Assembly: GCA_030544235.1 (NCBI GenBank)
Contig: CM060474.1
Location: forward strand, 3,494,898-3,558,897
Reading direction: 5' to 3'
Length of the DNA stretch: 64,000 nt
Source: Lepturacanthus savala
Lineage: Eukaryota > Chordata > Actinopteri > Scombriformes > Trichiuridae
Below, piece after piece: positions 1-13,059 of this stretch. The notes under the pieces are model-generated. The model was not told the DNA's origin and searched no databases. It saw only the letters and a list, made by a program, of their open reading frames with translations. Position numbers and translations under genes: made by a program. The first letter of the stretch is position 1; the number at the start of each line of letters is the position of its first letter.

Positions 1-830
1 CTACTGAAAATGACTGATCCAAACATTCTGTGTGTCATCACACATAATTTTTTCCAACTTTTAATCATAGAAAATATTTCTATCATCATTTTCAGGATTT
101 TAACCTGTTAATTGCCAGTTTGTCTCCTATTTTTTCAATCATATCTATTTTTTCAATCATCTTTTTAAAAATATATATTTGTCATTAGTGCAAAAAAGGT
201 GCCACCTTGTGGGATTTCACATGGGACAAACAAGAAAAAATAACAATCATTTTTAAGCTCTTTTTTGAGGGGATCATGGTTATAATTGAAGTCGATGGCA
301 CAAAAAAGGGTGTAAATGGTTTACACAATGTTTTATAGACCTACAGGGCCATGTCAAATATCATGAAAAAGATCAATATTTTTGTCAATCATTTCAGAAA
401 ATGATACATCAAGTCAGTCAATCAGTCAGTCATTTACTCGACCCGCTTTTATACCTGTGAGAAAAACCCACACAGACACGAGGCGAACATGCAAAATTTA
501 TATATATTATATAGATTATTACACATGAATAGAAATATGTAATAAACAAAATAACATAAAAGACCCTTTTTAATCTTTCTGTTTTAAGAATCATGGTTTT
601 ATTGAAAGTTAATGGAACAAAAATGAAGCTTAATGGGTGTAAATAAATTACTATAAATGCTGTATGGACCTTTATTATTATCGCTGATGGTGAAACTAAA
701 ACTACAGGTGCTAACATAAGTCTGCAGTATAGTAGTATTTAGGATATGTTGTTCTGGAACAAAAATGAATGGACAGACTAAAGTAAAGTGATGGAATAAT
801 CTCTGAAATTGTCAGACATGATCCCAGCAG
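1..830. other. AT-rich intergenic stretch with a diverged local duplication
   Basis: No gene is visible. Two segments, roughly 250-345 and 565-680, share the order 'atcatggtt...attgaa', 'ggcacaaaaa'/'ggaacaaaaa', 'gggtgtaaat' and a final 'gacct', so they look like diverged copies of one unit. The open frame at 430-717 (minus) runs across this duplication and a SINE scrap and resembles no protein I know. Confidence 0.4.
421..495 (-). repeat. SINE fragment (same family as 18677-19039)
   Basis: The tail signature 'cagtcagtcattt...cccgctt' is joined directly to the middle part 'gaaaaacccacacagacacga...gaacatgcaaa', so the copy has a large internal deletion. It is short and diverged. Confidence 0.55.
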
Positions 831-832
831 AA

Positions 833-1250
833 AACACACAGGTGCAGCTGCTGAGTTAGTTTATCTCCCTCCATGCTCTTCAAAGGACAAACACGCCGAC
901 TGATGCTTTATCTTGTCACGTTCACTCTTCACTTTCCCTCCTCATCTTGCATCACTTCCTTTTACGAGCGACACAAACAGGTCAAAGGTCAGAGTTGCCA
1001 ATCAGGTTCCTGCGAGCGGAGATGGATCCTGTAAGAAAAGAATCAGATTTGAATTATTCAGTGAATTCACGTGTGTGTGTGTGTGTGTTTGTTCATGTCA
1101 GAGTGTGTAACTACTAGTTTTATCTGATTCATGTTTTCTTGCTGCTAATAACCAGTAAAGATGTGGATTCTGTCCACAGCCTCTGGATGTTACTGCAGCT
1201 GCAGATACCTGAAGGCAGCAGAAGTGGATGACGCAGGAATACTGGAAAAA
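833..1250. promoter_or_regulatory. Candidate regulatory block with a perfect DR1 site
   Basis: AGGTCAAAGGTCA at 979-991 is a perfect direct repeat with 1-bp spacing, the classical HNF4/RXR heterodimer site. A CCAAT motif follows at about 999-1003. The block is less AT-rich than its surroundings and holds no recognisable coding exon. Its role is inferred from motifs only. Confidence 0.3.
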
Positions 1251-1254
1251 AGGT

Positions 1255-1258
1255 TTGT

Positions 1259-1312
<54 letters not shown>
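1255..1312. repeat. (GT)n microsatellite
   Basis: An almost uninterrupted GT dinucleotide run. Shorter GT-rich patches lie at about 1072-1090, 1440-1505 and 1615-1652 and create spurious Cys-Val open frames. Confidence 0.95.
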
Positions 1313-1316
<4 letters not shown>

Positions 1317-2156
1317 AAGTGAGCAAGTGATGAATCTGCAGGGGATTTACTGTACGATTTACAGAAATCCAGATTAAAGTAGAAAGCTTATTAGTATTAA
1401 AATTGAAGATGCTATGTATGTGAGTGTGAGTTTGAATATGTGTGTATAAATGAGTGAGTGTGTGTGTGAGAGAGAGTTTGTGTGTGTGTATGAATGTGTG
1501 TGTGTGGTTAATACCTCATGCCGTTTCCCTCTGGACTAAATTGGTTACCTGCTGTGCAATGAGAAGAATGTGTGTGTGGGCAAACTGTATAATCCTACCT
1601 GTTGTGAAAGGCCGACTGTGTGTGTGTGTGCGTGTGTGTGTGTGTGTGTGTATTTGTTTGTTTCTCTGGCTCTCACACACCATTCTGCTCACTCTTGCTG
1701 TGAACTTTGCTTCCTGCGGCCTCTCCAGCTCCTTCTCAGCAGTGTGTGTGTTTGCGTGTGTGTGTTATCACTGTGTGTAGCAGGATGGGAGGATACATCC
1801 AACTGATAAAGGGAGATGAGTGAAAGGAGGAAATGAGGAGAATGAAACCTGTTGTTCTGGTTTCAGGTTGTTTTATTTGCTGTGACTGATAAGGTCAAAG
1901 GGAAGTGATGATAAATGTGTCCTGATGTCAGTCGGTTGGTCCAGTTAGTCCTTAATGTTGATCAGAATCATCCGTTTGTGTCTGGTAGATCATTAACTGT
2001 GCTGCTGAATTCTGTGTGTCATGAAGTACAGAATTGAGTGTTAGGTTCAAACCTTTGAAGTTATCGTTAAGACAGCATCTCGAATGCTAACATAAACCCA
2101 GAGCAGATGAACCTAAGGTTAGGCTAGAGCCTTTGTAGCTAATGTTAACACAAGCC

Positions 2157-2295
2157 AGTCAGTCAGTCATTTTCTACACCCGCTTATTCCTCACTAGGTT
2201 CATGAGGGTCTACTGGAGCCAATCCTTGCAAACTTCAGGCGCGAGGCAGGGATACACCCCAAACAGGTCGCCAGCCAATCGTGGGGCAGGTAACA
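2157..2295 (-). repeat. SINE fragment (tail half)
   Basis: Carries the family tail in reverse orientation: 'cagtcagtcattttctacacccgcttattcctc', then 'ggagccaatcc', 'gaggcagggatacaccc' and 'gccagccaatcgtgggg'. The tRNA-like head is missing. Confidence 0.75.
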
Positions 2296-3149
2296 CAAAC
2301 CTCTGAAGCTAACTTGACTTTCTGAAGCTAACGTTGACACAGACTCTCTGATGCTAGTGTTAACACAGAGGCTCTGAAGCTAATGTTAACACAAGCCTCT
2401 GAATGTGAACATAGAGCAGCTGAAGCCACAGAAGCTCTGAAGCTAACTTGACTCTAAAGCCTAGTTTATCCTTCTGCGTACGTAGCTACGCTGTAGCTAC
2501 AGCATCAATGCAGACCCCGACGACATAGGCTGATGCGCACATCCAAAAAATCCTAAAAAAAAACAGGTCAACAAAATCTGGTACAAAACTGGAAAAAACA
2601 GGCAAAAAAATAAGTCCAGTACAGACAGTCCGGAATATGTGTTATTTAGGGAAAAGGTTTGTTTTTGTTGATTTGCTTCAACATTTGCAATGAATGCATT
2701 TGGTCTTTGATATTGAGCTCCAAACACATGCTGCGTCCTGGTACAAGGATGAAAGAAAAAAAAAAACAGGCAAAAAAAGGGTCTGGTACATACAGTACGG
2801 AATATGTATTATTTGGGTATATTTTCTGTTTTCTCTGTCTTGTGTCAGACTTTCTTTTGTTTTTTTTGCCTGGTGTACGGTTGCCACTGTGAAGAGGAAC
2901 TTTGAATCCAGAAGGTCTTTGTCTTGTTGACGACACATTTTAAAGTTAGCTTAAAGCTAACACAGAGCTTCTGCCCAACAGTTTAAAGCTCATGATGTCA
3001 GGGAGCAAATATTTGATTTTCATGTTGTGACCAACACATCAACCTGACACCAATATCTAACGTACTAATTTAAAAGTTTAGAAGTTTTTAAACTGAATAA
3101 AAATTGTTTAGCTGCAGTGAAATTTTGTTTCTTTTACATATGAAATATA
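2296..3149. other. Intergenic stretch with local duplications
   Basis: From 2300 to 2460 a phrase of the type 'ctctgaagctaa...gttaacacag' recurs several times, a degenerate minisatellite. Segments 2575-2650 and 2750-2820 are diverged copies of each other ('aacaggcaaaaaa', 'ggtaca/agtaca', 'cggaatatgt.ttattt'). Open frames here come from A-rich DNA. No gene is seen. Confidence 0.4.
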
Positions 3150-3159
3150 ATGAAAATCT

Positions 3160-3425
3160 TAAGAAGTGAAAATATATTATTTTTGGTACAATTTTGTCAG
3201 TCCAATACTGAGTATAATATTCATGAATTATCTTCTTCCACTGACAGATCATTTTGGTTATTTCAAGGTATTTTCTTGAGTTTTGTCAAGTTTAGTCTTG
3301 TTTTCTTTAAACAACAAAATTATCTGCCGATGTAGTCAGATAATTCAAGATAATTTTACTTAATATTGGACTAACTGAACCAAAAACAACATATTTTTGT
3401 TTGCTAAGATTTCATTTTTTCCAGT
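3160..3425. repeat. MITE-like inverted-end element (family C)
   Basis: The left end 'aaaatatattatttttggtacaa' and the right end 'attggactaactgaaccaaaa' are inverted relatives of each other, and 'gataattcaagataatttta' sits inside the right arm. The same ends occur at 45355-45785 and as half copies near 4080-4215, 24225-24920 and 25270-25390. Confidence 0.5.
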
Positions 3426-4074
3426 GGTGGTCATGGATGGAACAAGGCAGAAATAGGGGAAAGTTCATGATAGTGTGCACGTGTACACACAGAAACACAC
3501 ACACATAGTTAGCTGTGACCCATGATGATGAATATTTTGAGTGGTCAGTGAGTGTGTGCATGGGAATGTGCGCACGTGCACAGACACATTCATGCAAAGT
3601 GCCCCTTTGTGGCTTTGAATCAGAAAGCATCTCTCTCTGAATTCCTGATCTCTAACTCACTTCCTATTGTGCACCAGCACCTGTCAAACACACACTCCTA
3701 CACACACACACACACAAACACAGCAGCCTCAGTATGTGTGAGGGCAAACCACAGGTATGCGTTTCATGTTTAAATGTGTGTTTTCGTGTTGTGTTCTGAG
3801 GTTTTTGGGGAATGAAGTGGTGTGGTTTCTGTACAACAACAACTGGAGAGAACCCTCTCTCTCTATCACTCACTCTCTCTCTCTCTCTCTCTCTCACACA
3901 TAGACACACACAAAACATCTTTTTTTTAAATATAGACATATCTTTTCTATATAATTATGATGCTGTTATTGAATCCACACAATTCACATCAATTAGTTTA
4001 GGTGGAATTTCGCCACACAGCCTTTTTCAGGAAGCATTTATCTTTTTATTTCAGATTTTTTAATAATTGGTTTC

Positions 4075-4215
4075 AGAAAACAAGATTAAATTGACCAAAC
4101 AGTGAAAATAAGCTTAAATAAGCAAATTTATCTGCAGATAATTCTGGATAATTCTACTCAATATTGGATTCATGAAGATATTTCCACTCGTTAAGTTGTA
4201 ATTTTTTTTCAGTGT
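4075..4215. repeat. Half copy of MITE family C
   Basis: Contains 'gataattctggataattctactcaatattgga', the right arm seen in the fuller copy at 45355-45785. Confidence 0.4.
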
Positions 4216-4837
4216 GTTGTTAAAGGACATAATTTAGTTTTATATTACTTCTACATATCAAAGATTTATAGTTTTTAGCCAGGATCCTGTTGAATGATCT
4301 GATGTGAGCAGAAGGGAAATGAGGAATAATGAATAATAAAGGAGAAATACTCTTCGGATTTTCTAATTTCTAATGACTTTATTTAGTCACATGTTTAAAC
4401 GTCTTGTCATGTTTAAATGTGTTTTTCTTATAGTTTTTTTTCGTATAAACCACTTTGTAGTTTTTAAATGTGCTATACAAATACATTTAGATTGGATTGT
4501 ATGCCTTTGAAGACTATATATTGTCACTTTTCCATCAGTGGTTTCTGAAATTATATAACATAATGTATACAGTAAATAAAAGTAAAGTAAATAAGTAAAA
4601 CAAATTTAGAAATAAAAAAGGGAGGGGGTGAGTGTGTGAGATGGCAAATGAATTGCTGCTGCACATCTAATAACTAGCTGCTTTTTATCATAAAAACAGT
4701 TATATTTAATATATGGAACATGAAAATTAAATGTGAAACTGGGGAAATAGGCCACTCTCTCTCTGACACACACACATACACACAAAAAACACAAACTCTC
4801 CATGTTCCAACAGAATCTTACCTATCTTACCTGCATG

Positions 4838-4843
4838 TCACAC

Positions 4844-4904
<61 letters not shown>
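4838..4904. repeat. (CA)n microsatellite
   Basis: About 65 bp of CA repeats with one CG interruption. A second CA run lies at 5060-5083. Confidence 0.95.
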
Positions 4905-4906
<2 letters not shown>

Positions 4907-5516
4907 CACGCGCTTTGTTGACTCAGCTCTCAGCTCCACGTTTTGCTGCTCTTCCTGGAATCTGACCAGTGTTTGTGAATGGGGGAGTGTCGGGCGTGGT
5001 GCCGCGCTACCTTTGCCCCGCAATGGATCAATATCGCATTCATAAAAGCTTTATCTCCACCCACACACACACACACACACACATGCTCGTAAAGGTCAGA
5101 GCCTGCGTTGTGTGTGTGTTTGTGGCCGTAGATCTCGCCCCTAATTGGAGACGCGGCTCCTGTTCTGTGAGCAGCTGTATTTATGTTTACTGCTGTGACC
5201 CAGATACTCACAGAGACGAATGGCTGCACTCGTTAAAGGGACAGTTCACCTGAAAACTGTGAAAAACAGCTCGGTGTCTGGACTTGTTTCACTGGGGTTT
5301 GGAGATAAATCAGCTGCTGCAGAACAACAGAGACTGCAGTCGGATTGTTGATTTATAGTCAATAGTGTTCAGTTGTATAAGATTATAATAGAGAGACAAA
5401 CAATTTCTTTATTCTGTTTGGATTGTGTCATGATTTACACACGTTTGTCCAAACTTCAAATTAGACCCAGGATATGGGATGTTAACTCATCATATGATGA
5501 ATATGGAAAAATGTTA

Positions 5517-5718
5517 GGGCCACTGAAAAAAAAATTAAGAATTCTGAGAAAAAAGTCAAAATTCTGACTTTATTTTCTCAGAATTCTTTTTATTTAAATA
5601 CAGAATTCTGACCTTTTTTCACAGAATGTTTGACTATAATCTGAATAATTCCTGAGACTATGTTTCTAGAATGAATAATATAATATTTAGACCTTATATG
5701 TTTAGTTTCTAGTGGCCC
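5517..5718. mobile_element. Small TA-flanked MITE (GGGCCACT termini)
   Basis: The element begins GGGCCACT and ends AGTGGCCC, is about 202 bp long, and is flanked on both sides by TA (5515-5516 and 5719-5720), as expected for Tc1/mariner-type insertion. The interior has A-rich self-complementary stretches around repeated 'agaattctga' motifs. It has no coding capacity. Confidence 0.65.
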
Positions 5719-5869
5719 TAATACTGTAGATGAATAACTCAGCATTTTCCTTTCCACTTTATTGTGTTGGATCATCAGACGAGGCTGAAAAATCATCATC
5801 GACACAATATAAGTGTGAGAATAATAGATGTATTGAATTGACAGTGGATGCAAAGAGTAAACAGCCTTT

Positions 5870-5882
5870 TGACCTTTGACCT
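5870..5882 (-). promoter_or_regulatory. Perfect DR1 nuclear-receptor site
   Basis: TGACCTTTGACCT is the exact reverse complement of the site at 979-991. It lies at the left edge of the GC-richer block at 5.9-6.9 kb. Confidence 0.3.
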
Positions 5883-5899
5883 CAGAGCTGAGTTGATTT

Positions 5900-6872
5900 G
5901 TGTTAATGAGTCTGATTTGTGGATGTGGTTTGATTCCTCACATGGAGCAGCGTCCGTTTTCCCACAATGCCTTGTGTATACAGACAGGGGGGGTTGGGGG
6001 CTGTGTCGAGCACGGCCGCTCGGACAGACCCGCTCTTTGCCTCTGGCATCGCCATGGAGACGGAGTCTCTTTTTATAGAATTCCTCGCTGCTCCTTTCTC
6101 CTGCTGTTTACCATTCACTTCATATGTTGGAGGTTGAGGAGGAAGTGGGGGCTTGTCCCACTGCCGAGAGGCTTTGTGCGTTCCTACTGTGCGTCTGTCA
6201 ACGGGCGGTGGCAGTGGCGTCTATTCCATGTACGTTTGAGTGTTAAATGTGCCGGTTTTCCTCTCTCTCCCGGTATTCCCTGCCATCCTTCCGGCGTCGC
6301 AGGGATCCTGTCCAGCTGCCTGGGAAAATGGAGCAGTTGGCACACACATTTGAACAGTTGCCTTTGGGTGCAAAGTGTGTGTGTGTGTGTATGTGTGTGT
6401 GGAGTCAAGGAAAGTGGAGCTTTGACAAAAACACACACACACGCAGTCACGCTTCTTCACACACACACACATATGCACACGCAGACCACAGAACTGATTC
6501 ACAGTCCTCTCGCACGTGGGTGTGTGCTTCCTCCCCTTTATACACGTTTTTTTTGGCTTGTTTCAGAGACACACCCACTTAGTTTTGTAGGACACACACA
6601 CACACACTCAGAGGCTGGAGGAGTGTGTGACTCTGTCAGTGTCAGGATCTGCAGCAGCTGCTCCGTCAGAAGATGTTGTGAGACGGGACGGAGTAAACAG
6701 AGAAACGGGGGAAATGTGTTGCTGATGAAACGCAGGAAAAGGAAGGTTTTTACTCATGTGACGTTAGTCATCAGGGAAAACTGGGAGGAGAGAGGCAGGC
6801 GGCAAGCGGAAAGGCGACACACACACCTACACACACACACCAGAGAGACAGAGAGAGATAGAGAAGAGACGG
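5900..6872 (+). promoter_or_regulatory. GC-richer, CpG-containing block: possible promoter and non-coding first exon
   Basis: This block has more CpG than its neighbourhood (around 6005-6060, 6160-6220, 6285-6300 and 6660-6700). It ends with a purine-rich stretch and a good splice donor, GACG|GTGAGTAA at about 6870. The 329-codon frame crossing it is interrupted by CA microsatellites and looks like chance. I infer a promoter with an untranslated first exon. Its partner is unknown; a pri-mir-29 transcript is one possibility because that cluster lies 19 kb downstream on the same strand. Confidence 0.3.
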
Positions 6873-7478
6873 TGAGTAAAACACACTGAAGCTTTTATTC
6901 TGTCTGTGGAACGAAGATCTGATGCTACTGGGAGTGTTTGTAAGTGTGTGTGTGTGTGTGTGTTCTCCAGGTTTGTTTACCTGCCTGCAGCTTTCCCACA
7001 TGAACTTGTGTCAGTATAGGCAACAGAATCCATTGGGCTCTGATCCAACCTGCTGCCATAAACTGTTATGCAGCCGCCTCTCTGTCATGCACACACACAC
7101 CCCATACACACACGCACACACACACACACATACTCACACCCGGGTGAAAGTCTGTGAGTGTTGAGGAGATGCTGACAGTATCTTTGTTCCTGGAGTAAAC
7201 TGCGGGTTAAATCAAACTGTTTTATTGAAATTAACTGCTGCAGAACCTGATGAGCCTCAAAGTTAATAAGCTGCTGCATAATCTACAGGTTTATGACACA
7301 GTTAAGGTGTGAGTTTTATAATAAGTGCAGAAACCCGGAATATTAATGGAATATCCAGAAGTTATTTCGGAGCAAGAAGGATCCTTGGTGAGTGTTTTTT
7401 TTATTTTTTAATGTCAGATCCAGAGTGACTCTAAGATCTAATAGCTCAAATTGATGAATCAATCATCAAAATAGTGTA

Positions 7479-7745
7479 ACAGTGGGTAGCATTATTGCCT
7501 CAAAGCAAGAAAGTTGCAGGTTCAAGGTCTTGGTCTGGGACCTGGGACCTTTCTGAGTGGAGTTTGCATGTTCTCCCTGTGTTTATGGGTTTTCTTTCCT
7601 CTCACAGTATGAGTGTGTGAATGAATGGTGTGTGTGCCCCACGATGGGCTGGTGACCTGTCCGGGGTGTAGCCCTGCAGTATGCTGGGATTGGCTCCAGC
7701 AAGACCCTGTGACCCTTGTAAGGAGCGGGGAATGACTGAACTTTC
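7479..7745 (+). repeat. Degraded SINE copy
   Basis: Reads in the family's forward direction: 'agtgggtagcattattgcctca', then the box B relative 'ggttcaaggtc', 'gtggagtttgcatgttctccc', 'gggctggtgacctgtccggggtgta' and 'gggattggctccagc'. Several internal deletions are present. Confidence 0.75.
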
Positions 7746-8789
7746 AAAATAGTTGGAGAAAAATGTAATAGTGTAGATTAACTGACTTTTTTAAAATTTT
7801 TTTTAATATTTATTTTTAAGTGAAATATACAAAACAAAATTACAAAAAAATAGAATTAGATAAAAACTTCAGCTTCAGGTTTATTTAAAATGAGATAAAA
7901 AGTAAACAAAATGATAAAAAAGACAAAAATATGGGATAAAAATTTTTAAAAATTTAGAAATATTTATTTTTCAGAAATGTCAAAATTCAACAGTTTTTTT
8001 CTATTAGGAGTTAAATCTGCAGATGAACATTATATTGAAAATCACGACATCAAAACCGGAGGATCAGTGATATTATTTCATGTCTAAACTGTCCCTTTAA
8101 TTTCTTCACAGGGACTTTCCAGCTGCAATAGATGATTCTTGAATTCTTGATTGAAAGAGTTAAATAACCAGTCAGTGAATTATCATCATCAAAACATGCA
8201 TTTATTGAGTCTGTCTCATTATACGACTCATTTCCTGTCTCCGTCTTTCTTCTTCCTGCCACATTTTTATTCACTTATTCACTTCTTCACCATCATCCTG
8301 TGATTTCTCTAGAATCTGTGTGTGTGATTAAGAAATTGCACAGTTTTGCTGTTGAACTTGAGTTTTTTTTTTTTCTGTTTTCTGCTGCTCAAGTGTTAAT
8401 TATCATCTGAGCTGTTTGGTGTTTAGAAGTAAACAGTTAAATTTAGAATCACTCCTTTAAAGTTTTAGCATCAGTGTCAGAACTAGCTGATTCAGCCTGG
8501 ACTTTTATTCATGAAACAATCATATTTGCTGCAATATTATACTGATTCCAGTGTTGATCAGCACCGAAAACATGTTTTTCCCCAACCCCGGCTAAACCAG
8601 AACCAGGGTTGAGCCTGTGTGACATCACTTCCTGTCTGACTGGGAGCCACAGGAGTCTGGGAGTTTCTGTGGTGGCGGTGACGCCGCGTGTCAGCGGGCA
8701 TGTTTGTGTGCGGCAGCAGATGTTAACACGTCTGTTGAGAGAATATCTCGATACAGTCCTCGATACAGAAGGAGCACCGAGTCATTATT
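7746..8789. other. Intergenic stretch without a recognisable gene
   Basis: A-rich DNA up to about 8050, then unremarkable sequence. The short GC-richer patch at 8600-8780 has a 60-codon frame with no recognisable similarity. Confidence 0.4.
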
Positions 8790-8925
8790 AAGAAGAAAAT
8801 CTCCAAATTCTCTGGTTCCAGCTTCTCAAATCGGATTATTATCTGGTTTCACCATTTTATGAACCAAACCACTAATCATTTCATTGTTTTAATGATCAAT
8901 ACATTAAACATCTATTAAAAATTAA
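8790..8925 (+). repeat. MITE-A copy, internally deleted
   Basis: Contains the core 'ctctggttccagcttctcaaat' joined directly to 'caccattttatgaaccaaac', skipping about 130 bp present in the reference copy at 46315-46712. Confidence 0.6.
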
Positions 8926-9957
8926 GTCACAATAAGTAAGATGAGATTAAAAGTAAGAAATAAGAGATAAAAAGTCAAAATGAAATGATTAAAAGGCACA
9001 ATTATTACATATAATATTTGAATATATACAAATATGAGATAAAAGGTCAAGATTATAAGAAAAAAGTCAGAATTATTAGAAAATATGACATAAAAAGTAA
9101 AAAGGCAGCATTTTTGCAATAAAATGTTTAGGTAATGAACTAGTAAAAATATAAGATAAAAATGTCAAGTATATTAGATAAAAAGTCAAAATTATGATAA
9201 ATAGACATGATTATTAGATAAAAATTGCATCCTGGTTCAGAGCAGCAAAGATGCTCATTAAGTTCAGTTTAGCTTGTTTTGAGCTGAATCAACATTCATA
9301 ATAATTCTAGATTTTATTTGCATTTCATTCAAGAATCTCAAGCTGCTACATGTAAATCACGTAAAGAAAACAGCTGATCGATCTATTTAATTGATCTGTT
9401 TCATTGTTATTAACATGCTGAGAGGAACCAGGATGTTTCTTTGAGAGGAAGTCAACACATTTCCTTTGGTTTTACTATGAAATGAAGATTCGTCACCAAC
9501 TTTTCTTTTTCTCTTCACCCTGCAGATGAAATTGGATTCTGTAATTTATCAAAAGTGACTCAACAACGCTTGAACGCTGTGAGTCAGATTATTCTGTTGC
9601 ATTTTATAGAAAAATATGTTGAGGAACCTGTCAGTTCACATTTGGGATGTGTTGAGCACTAACTGACTTCAGAATTCTACATCTGCACAGTTGAAAATGA
9701 GTTTGCAGTAACATAATTACGTATATTACAAACCACTGCAGCGTTTTACTGATAATCTGTTAAAGAAGTGACTCGCTGGATCAAACAGTTCATTCTGCTT
9801 TAGATTCTGGGACCCTGGCAGCCTCACAGGGAGCAGGAAATGGTGTTTTTCTATCAGCTTCTGTTGATAGAAACAATGAATTGTTTGCACAAATCAAAGT
9901 GGATTTTTGTTTTTTTAATTTTATTTATTTTTATGTGACCAAAGCCTAGAAAAAAGG

Positions 9958-10190
9958 CAATTAATCAATTACTGTAGTGTCCAACTATCACATTAACCAT
10001 CTATTTTGATAATTGATTAATGGATTTGAGTCAAGAAAATGTACAAATTCTCTTGTTCCAGCTTCTCAAGTAAACTGATAATGACTGGCTGGTTGATTCT
10101 TCAGTTTTGGGAAACAGTGATTGACATTTTACACCATTTTATGAACCAAACTAATCAATTAATCAAAGTGGTTTCAGCTCTACTCATCAT
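9958..10190 (+). repeat. MITE-A copy
   Basis: Begins with 'aactatcacattaacca...attttgataattgattaatgg' and ends with 'gacattttacaccattttatgaacc'. The middle is shortened. Confidence 0.65.
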
Positions 10191-10229
10191 AAAGAGTTTT
10201 GATGCTCAGGTGATTATTTAGTAAAATCT

Positions 10230-13050
10230 CAGCTGCCGTTATTCATGGTGCATCATGAATATTGTTCATTTCAGCAAATGAAACTTAAAGTTTGAAGAAT
10301 ATTTAAGTTGATTTTTAGATGTTGATGATGTAACATGTTCAGTTTGACGCCTCGTGTTTTAGAAAAGATCCTTCTTTAGTTTGGCTGCTGAATTGTTGAG
10401 TTCAGGCTCTGGTTCAGGTTCAGGTTCAGGCTCCGGTTCAGGTTCCTTGTCTCAGTGAAGCATCAGTTCCTATTTCTGAGCAACAAGAACAGTCACTTTG
10501 TTTACCTCACACATCCTCACGTCTTAAATTAGCCTCAGTCGTGACACAGTGTGACGGTCGTGATCAGATCAAACTCCTGTTTACTGCAGATATGTTAATA
10601 ATACCTGCATATCCTCACAAATCCTGTTTGATGTTGTGATGCCACTGTGGTGAAAGTTCAGGTTGGTGTTAGTTTATTATAATAGTCATATAACACTGAT
10701 GAATATACAGTTTCTCTGCTGCATTGTCTCTCAGGTTCAGAAGCAGAAAAAGCAGCAAAAACTCCCTCCACTAATAGGAAGCCTGTTAATTTAATATTAA
10801 ACATCAGCCTGAGAGTTTAACACATGTCCTCACTTCACATTTCTTTGGAAATCTACTAATGGTCATTTAATGAGCTGCTGCTTTTACAAAATAAACACTT
10901 AAACCACAAAGTTGCTCACATAAACCACTCTACTCCTTCAAAATAAAAGTCCTCTGTGTACTTAATAGTGCATTTACTACCAATACATTTCAAAACTTCA
11001 ATCTGGTTTGTGTTAAAATGGTCAATATGTGACATATTGAAACACTATGATGTCACAGAGAAATGATTAATTATTGTTGATTGATTATTGTTATCTTTTT
11101 CTTCACATTGGGAGGATGGTGACTGTTATTAAAGCAGAAGATACAATAATTCAGGCTGAATGTCAGCAAACAGTTTCCTGACTTTACTTTTTTCAATACC
11201 AATTAAAAAAATAATAATTTTATAAATAGTTTTCACATCGTTGTAGAAATCTTTAGTTTAATTTTAGTTTCCACTTACAGCAGTTTTTTTATAACATACA
11301 GAATAAACCTCTTTTACATTTTACAACTTTAACTTCTTTGTACTTATTGGTAAGTAATCGGCTGTTCCATTGATCAACAGATGGGTTTAATTCTCTTTTG
11401 AATCACATAGTCTGAGTTTTCACTCAGTGAACAAACATATTTTTACTTCAATTAAATCCATCTGCTAATAAATTTACCAAAACATCACAACAACAAAAAA
11501 TTGACTGAAAGATAGTTTTTGTAGTAAATGGATGAGGATAGGTTTTAAATAAAGTTGTGGTAGTTGTATTTCTATTTAATTAAGTAAATAGTTTGGCTGA
11601 TATGAGTTATAGAAGTGAGAAGTTTGTGGTTGTTTTTTCACTCACTCTGTTTTTTTAAAAAATATTTTTATGTTCAAATAAACAGATGTTTTTACTAACC
11701 TGATTAAGCAGTTTTTACAGTTTTTATTTTACATGATAAATCTCCATTTCCCAGTGAAACTGATTATGTGCAGCAGGAAATTAAAGCTTCTACTTTTTCT
11801 CAGGTTTGTTTCCAGGACTTGTCCTGCTTCTGTTTTGACTGTGTCCTTGTTTGCTCTTAAAAAACGACCGTGCACGGCCTGATGTGTCCGTGCATGTCGT
11901 CGATGATGGATCACTGCTCAGATTAATGCTGAGTCTGCGTCTTTTAACTTAGAAAATAAGCGTCTCAGATTGTCAAGTGTAAGTTAATGAATAGGGATGA
12001 TGACACAACGCACAGGACGTCCTGTCGGTATTGATTTTCTTTCAGTAGCTCCGGAATGTTCCGCTCCTTCTCTGTTATGGATCATTAGGAAGAGACTGGA
12101 GGCTACTGGGATCTGATGGAAGCTGCAGGATCAGCTACTGCTGTGGGATCTGATTTCTGTGTGTGTAAAAAGGTGAAGAAGCAGAGCAGCAGAAAGTCCA
12201 GTTGTTTCAGTGAAGCTCTACTTTCTTGCTGCAGAGAAATCTGATCAGCTTCATGGAAGAACTGTTTTCTTTCTTTCAACTCGACCTGTCAATCAGACGT
12301 CACCTTCCTACTACATTTGAAATGATTCACAGGTGGAGTTGGAATCCTTCAGGGTTTACGCTTCAGTAAACGTCTGATACACTGAATCATTGTTTCAGAT
12401 GTGGTGACATAGTTCAGCCTGTTCCTCTGCTTTCAGCAGCAGGAGAGTTGGGTGGATGGATCAGTGCTTTGTTTCATGTCTGGAGTTGGAAAAGTTGCAG
12501 CAGACATCTGTTCAACACTTTTTCTTCTTATACCATCACAGTGATTTTACTAATGTTTTACTGACGATTTTACCAGATGTTTGTCCCATCATGTAGCACA
12601 TTGTTCATTTAAACCCTTAAATTTTCTTTTTCTGCCACAAACCTAAACTTTATCACACCTGAAAGTATATGAACGTTGCGAATTGCAATGTTTGTTAAGA
12701 ACATCGAGCCTTAGGACTTTTGGATTTTATTTTTTTTTATTAAACTCGGTCAAGTATCAGCTTCAAAAAACAGCATAAATGTGATATCAAGTTCCCATTT
12801 GCTCAAACTGGAGCAGAGTCAGTGAACACTGCTGCCTCTGCTCTGGTTCTTCTTCAGAAACTTTCTGATTCAGCAGCTTTTACTGATACTTAAAAAATGT
12901 GGAGCCTCAGGAGTCCACACGTTTGGTCCAGTTACGGCTTCAAAAAGAGCATAAATGTGACGTAATGTTCCAGTTTCATTTTCCATTTCAAACATGGAAT
13001 GTTATACAGGAAATTAAACAGAGATGAAATAAAGATTAAAACAATGAAAT
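10230..13050. other. Intergenic stretch without a recognisable gene
   Basis: Mostly AT-rich unique sequence. A short hexanucleotide array based on GGTTCA/GGCTCC lies at about 10403-10450. A pair of related segments at about 12750-12800 and 12930-12985 share 'cttcaaaaa.agcataaatgtgac/gat...gttcc'. No coding exon is recognised. Confidence 0.4.
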
Positions 13051-13059
13051 GAGGAGAGA

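Noticed and set aside
1192..1250. Exon-like segment after TGTCCACAG with one open frame (SGCYCSCRYLKAAEVDDAG...)
   Set aside because: The donor (AAG|GTTTGT) is weak, only one of three frames is open over 58 nt, and no family is recognised.
5900..6889. 329-codon open frame on the + strand
   Set aside because: It crosses several CA/GT microsatellites, has Cys-Val and His-Thr runs, an unusual tryptophan- and cysteine-rich composition and no domain I recognise. The last part overlaps a purine-rich stretch with a splice donor. Chance frame in GC-richer DNA.
9526..9578. 53-nt exon-like segment between a good acceptor (CACCCTGCAG) and GCT|GTGAGT
   Set aside because: Open in one frame only (EIGFCNLSKVTQQRLNA), no recognised similarity and no partner exons nearby.
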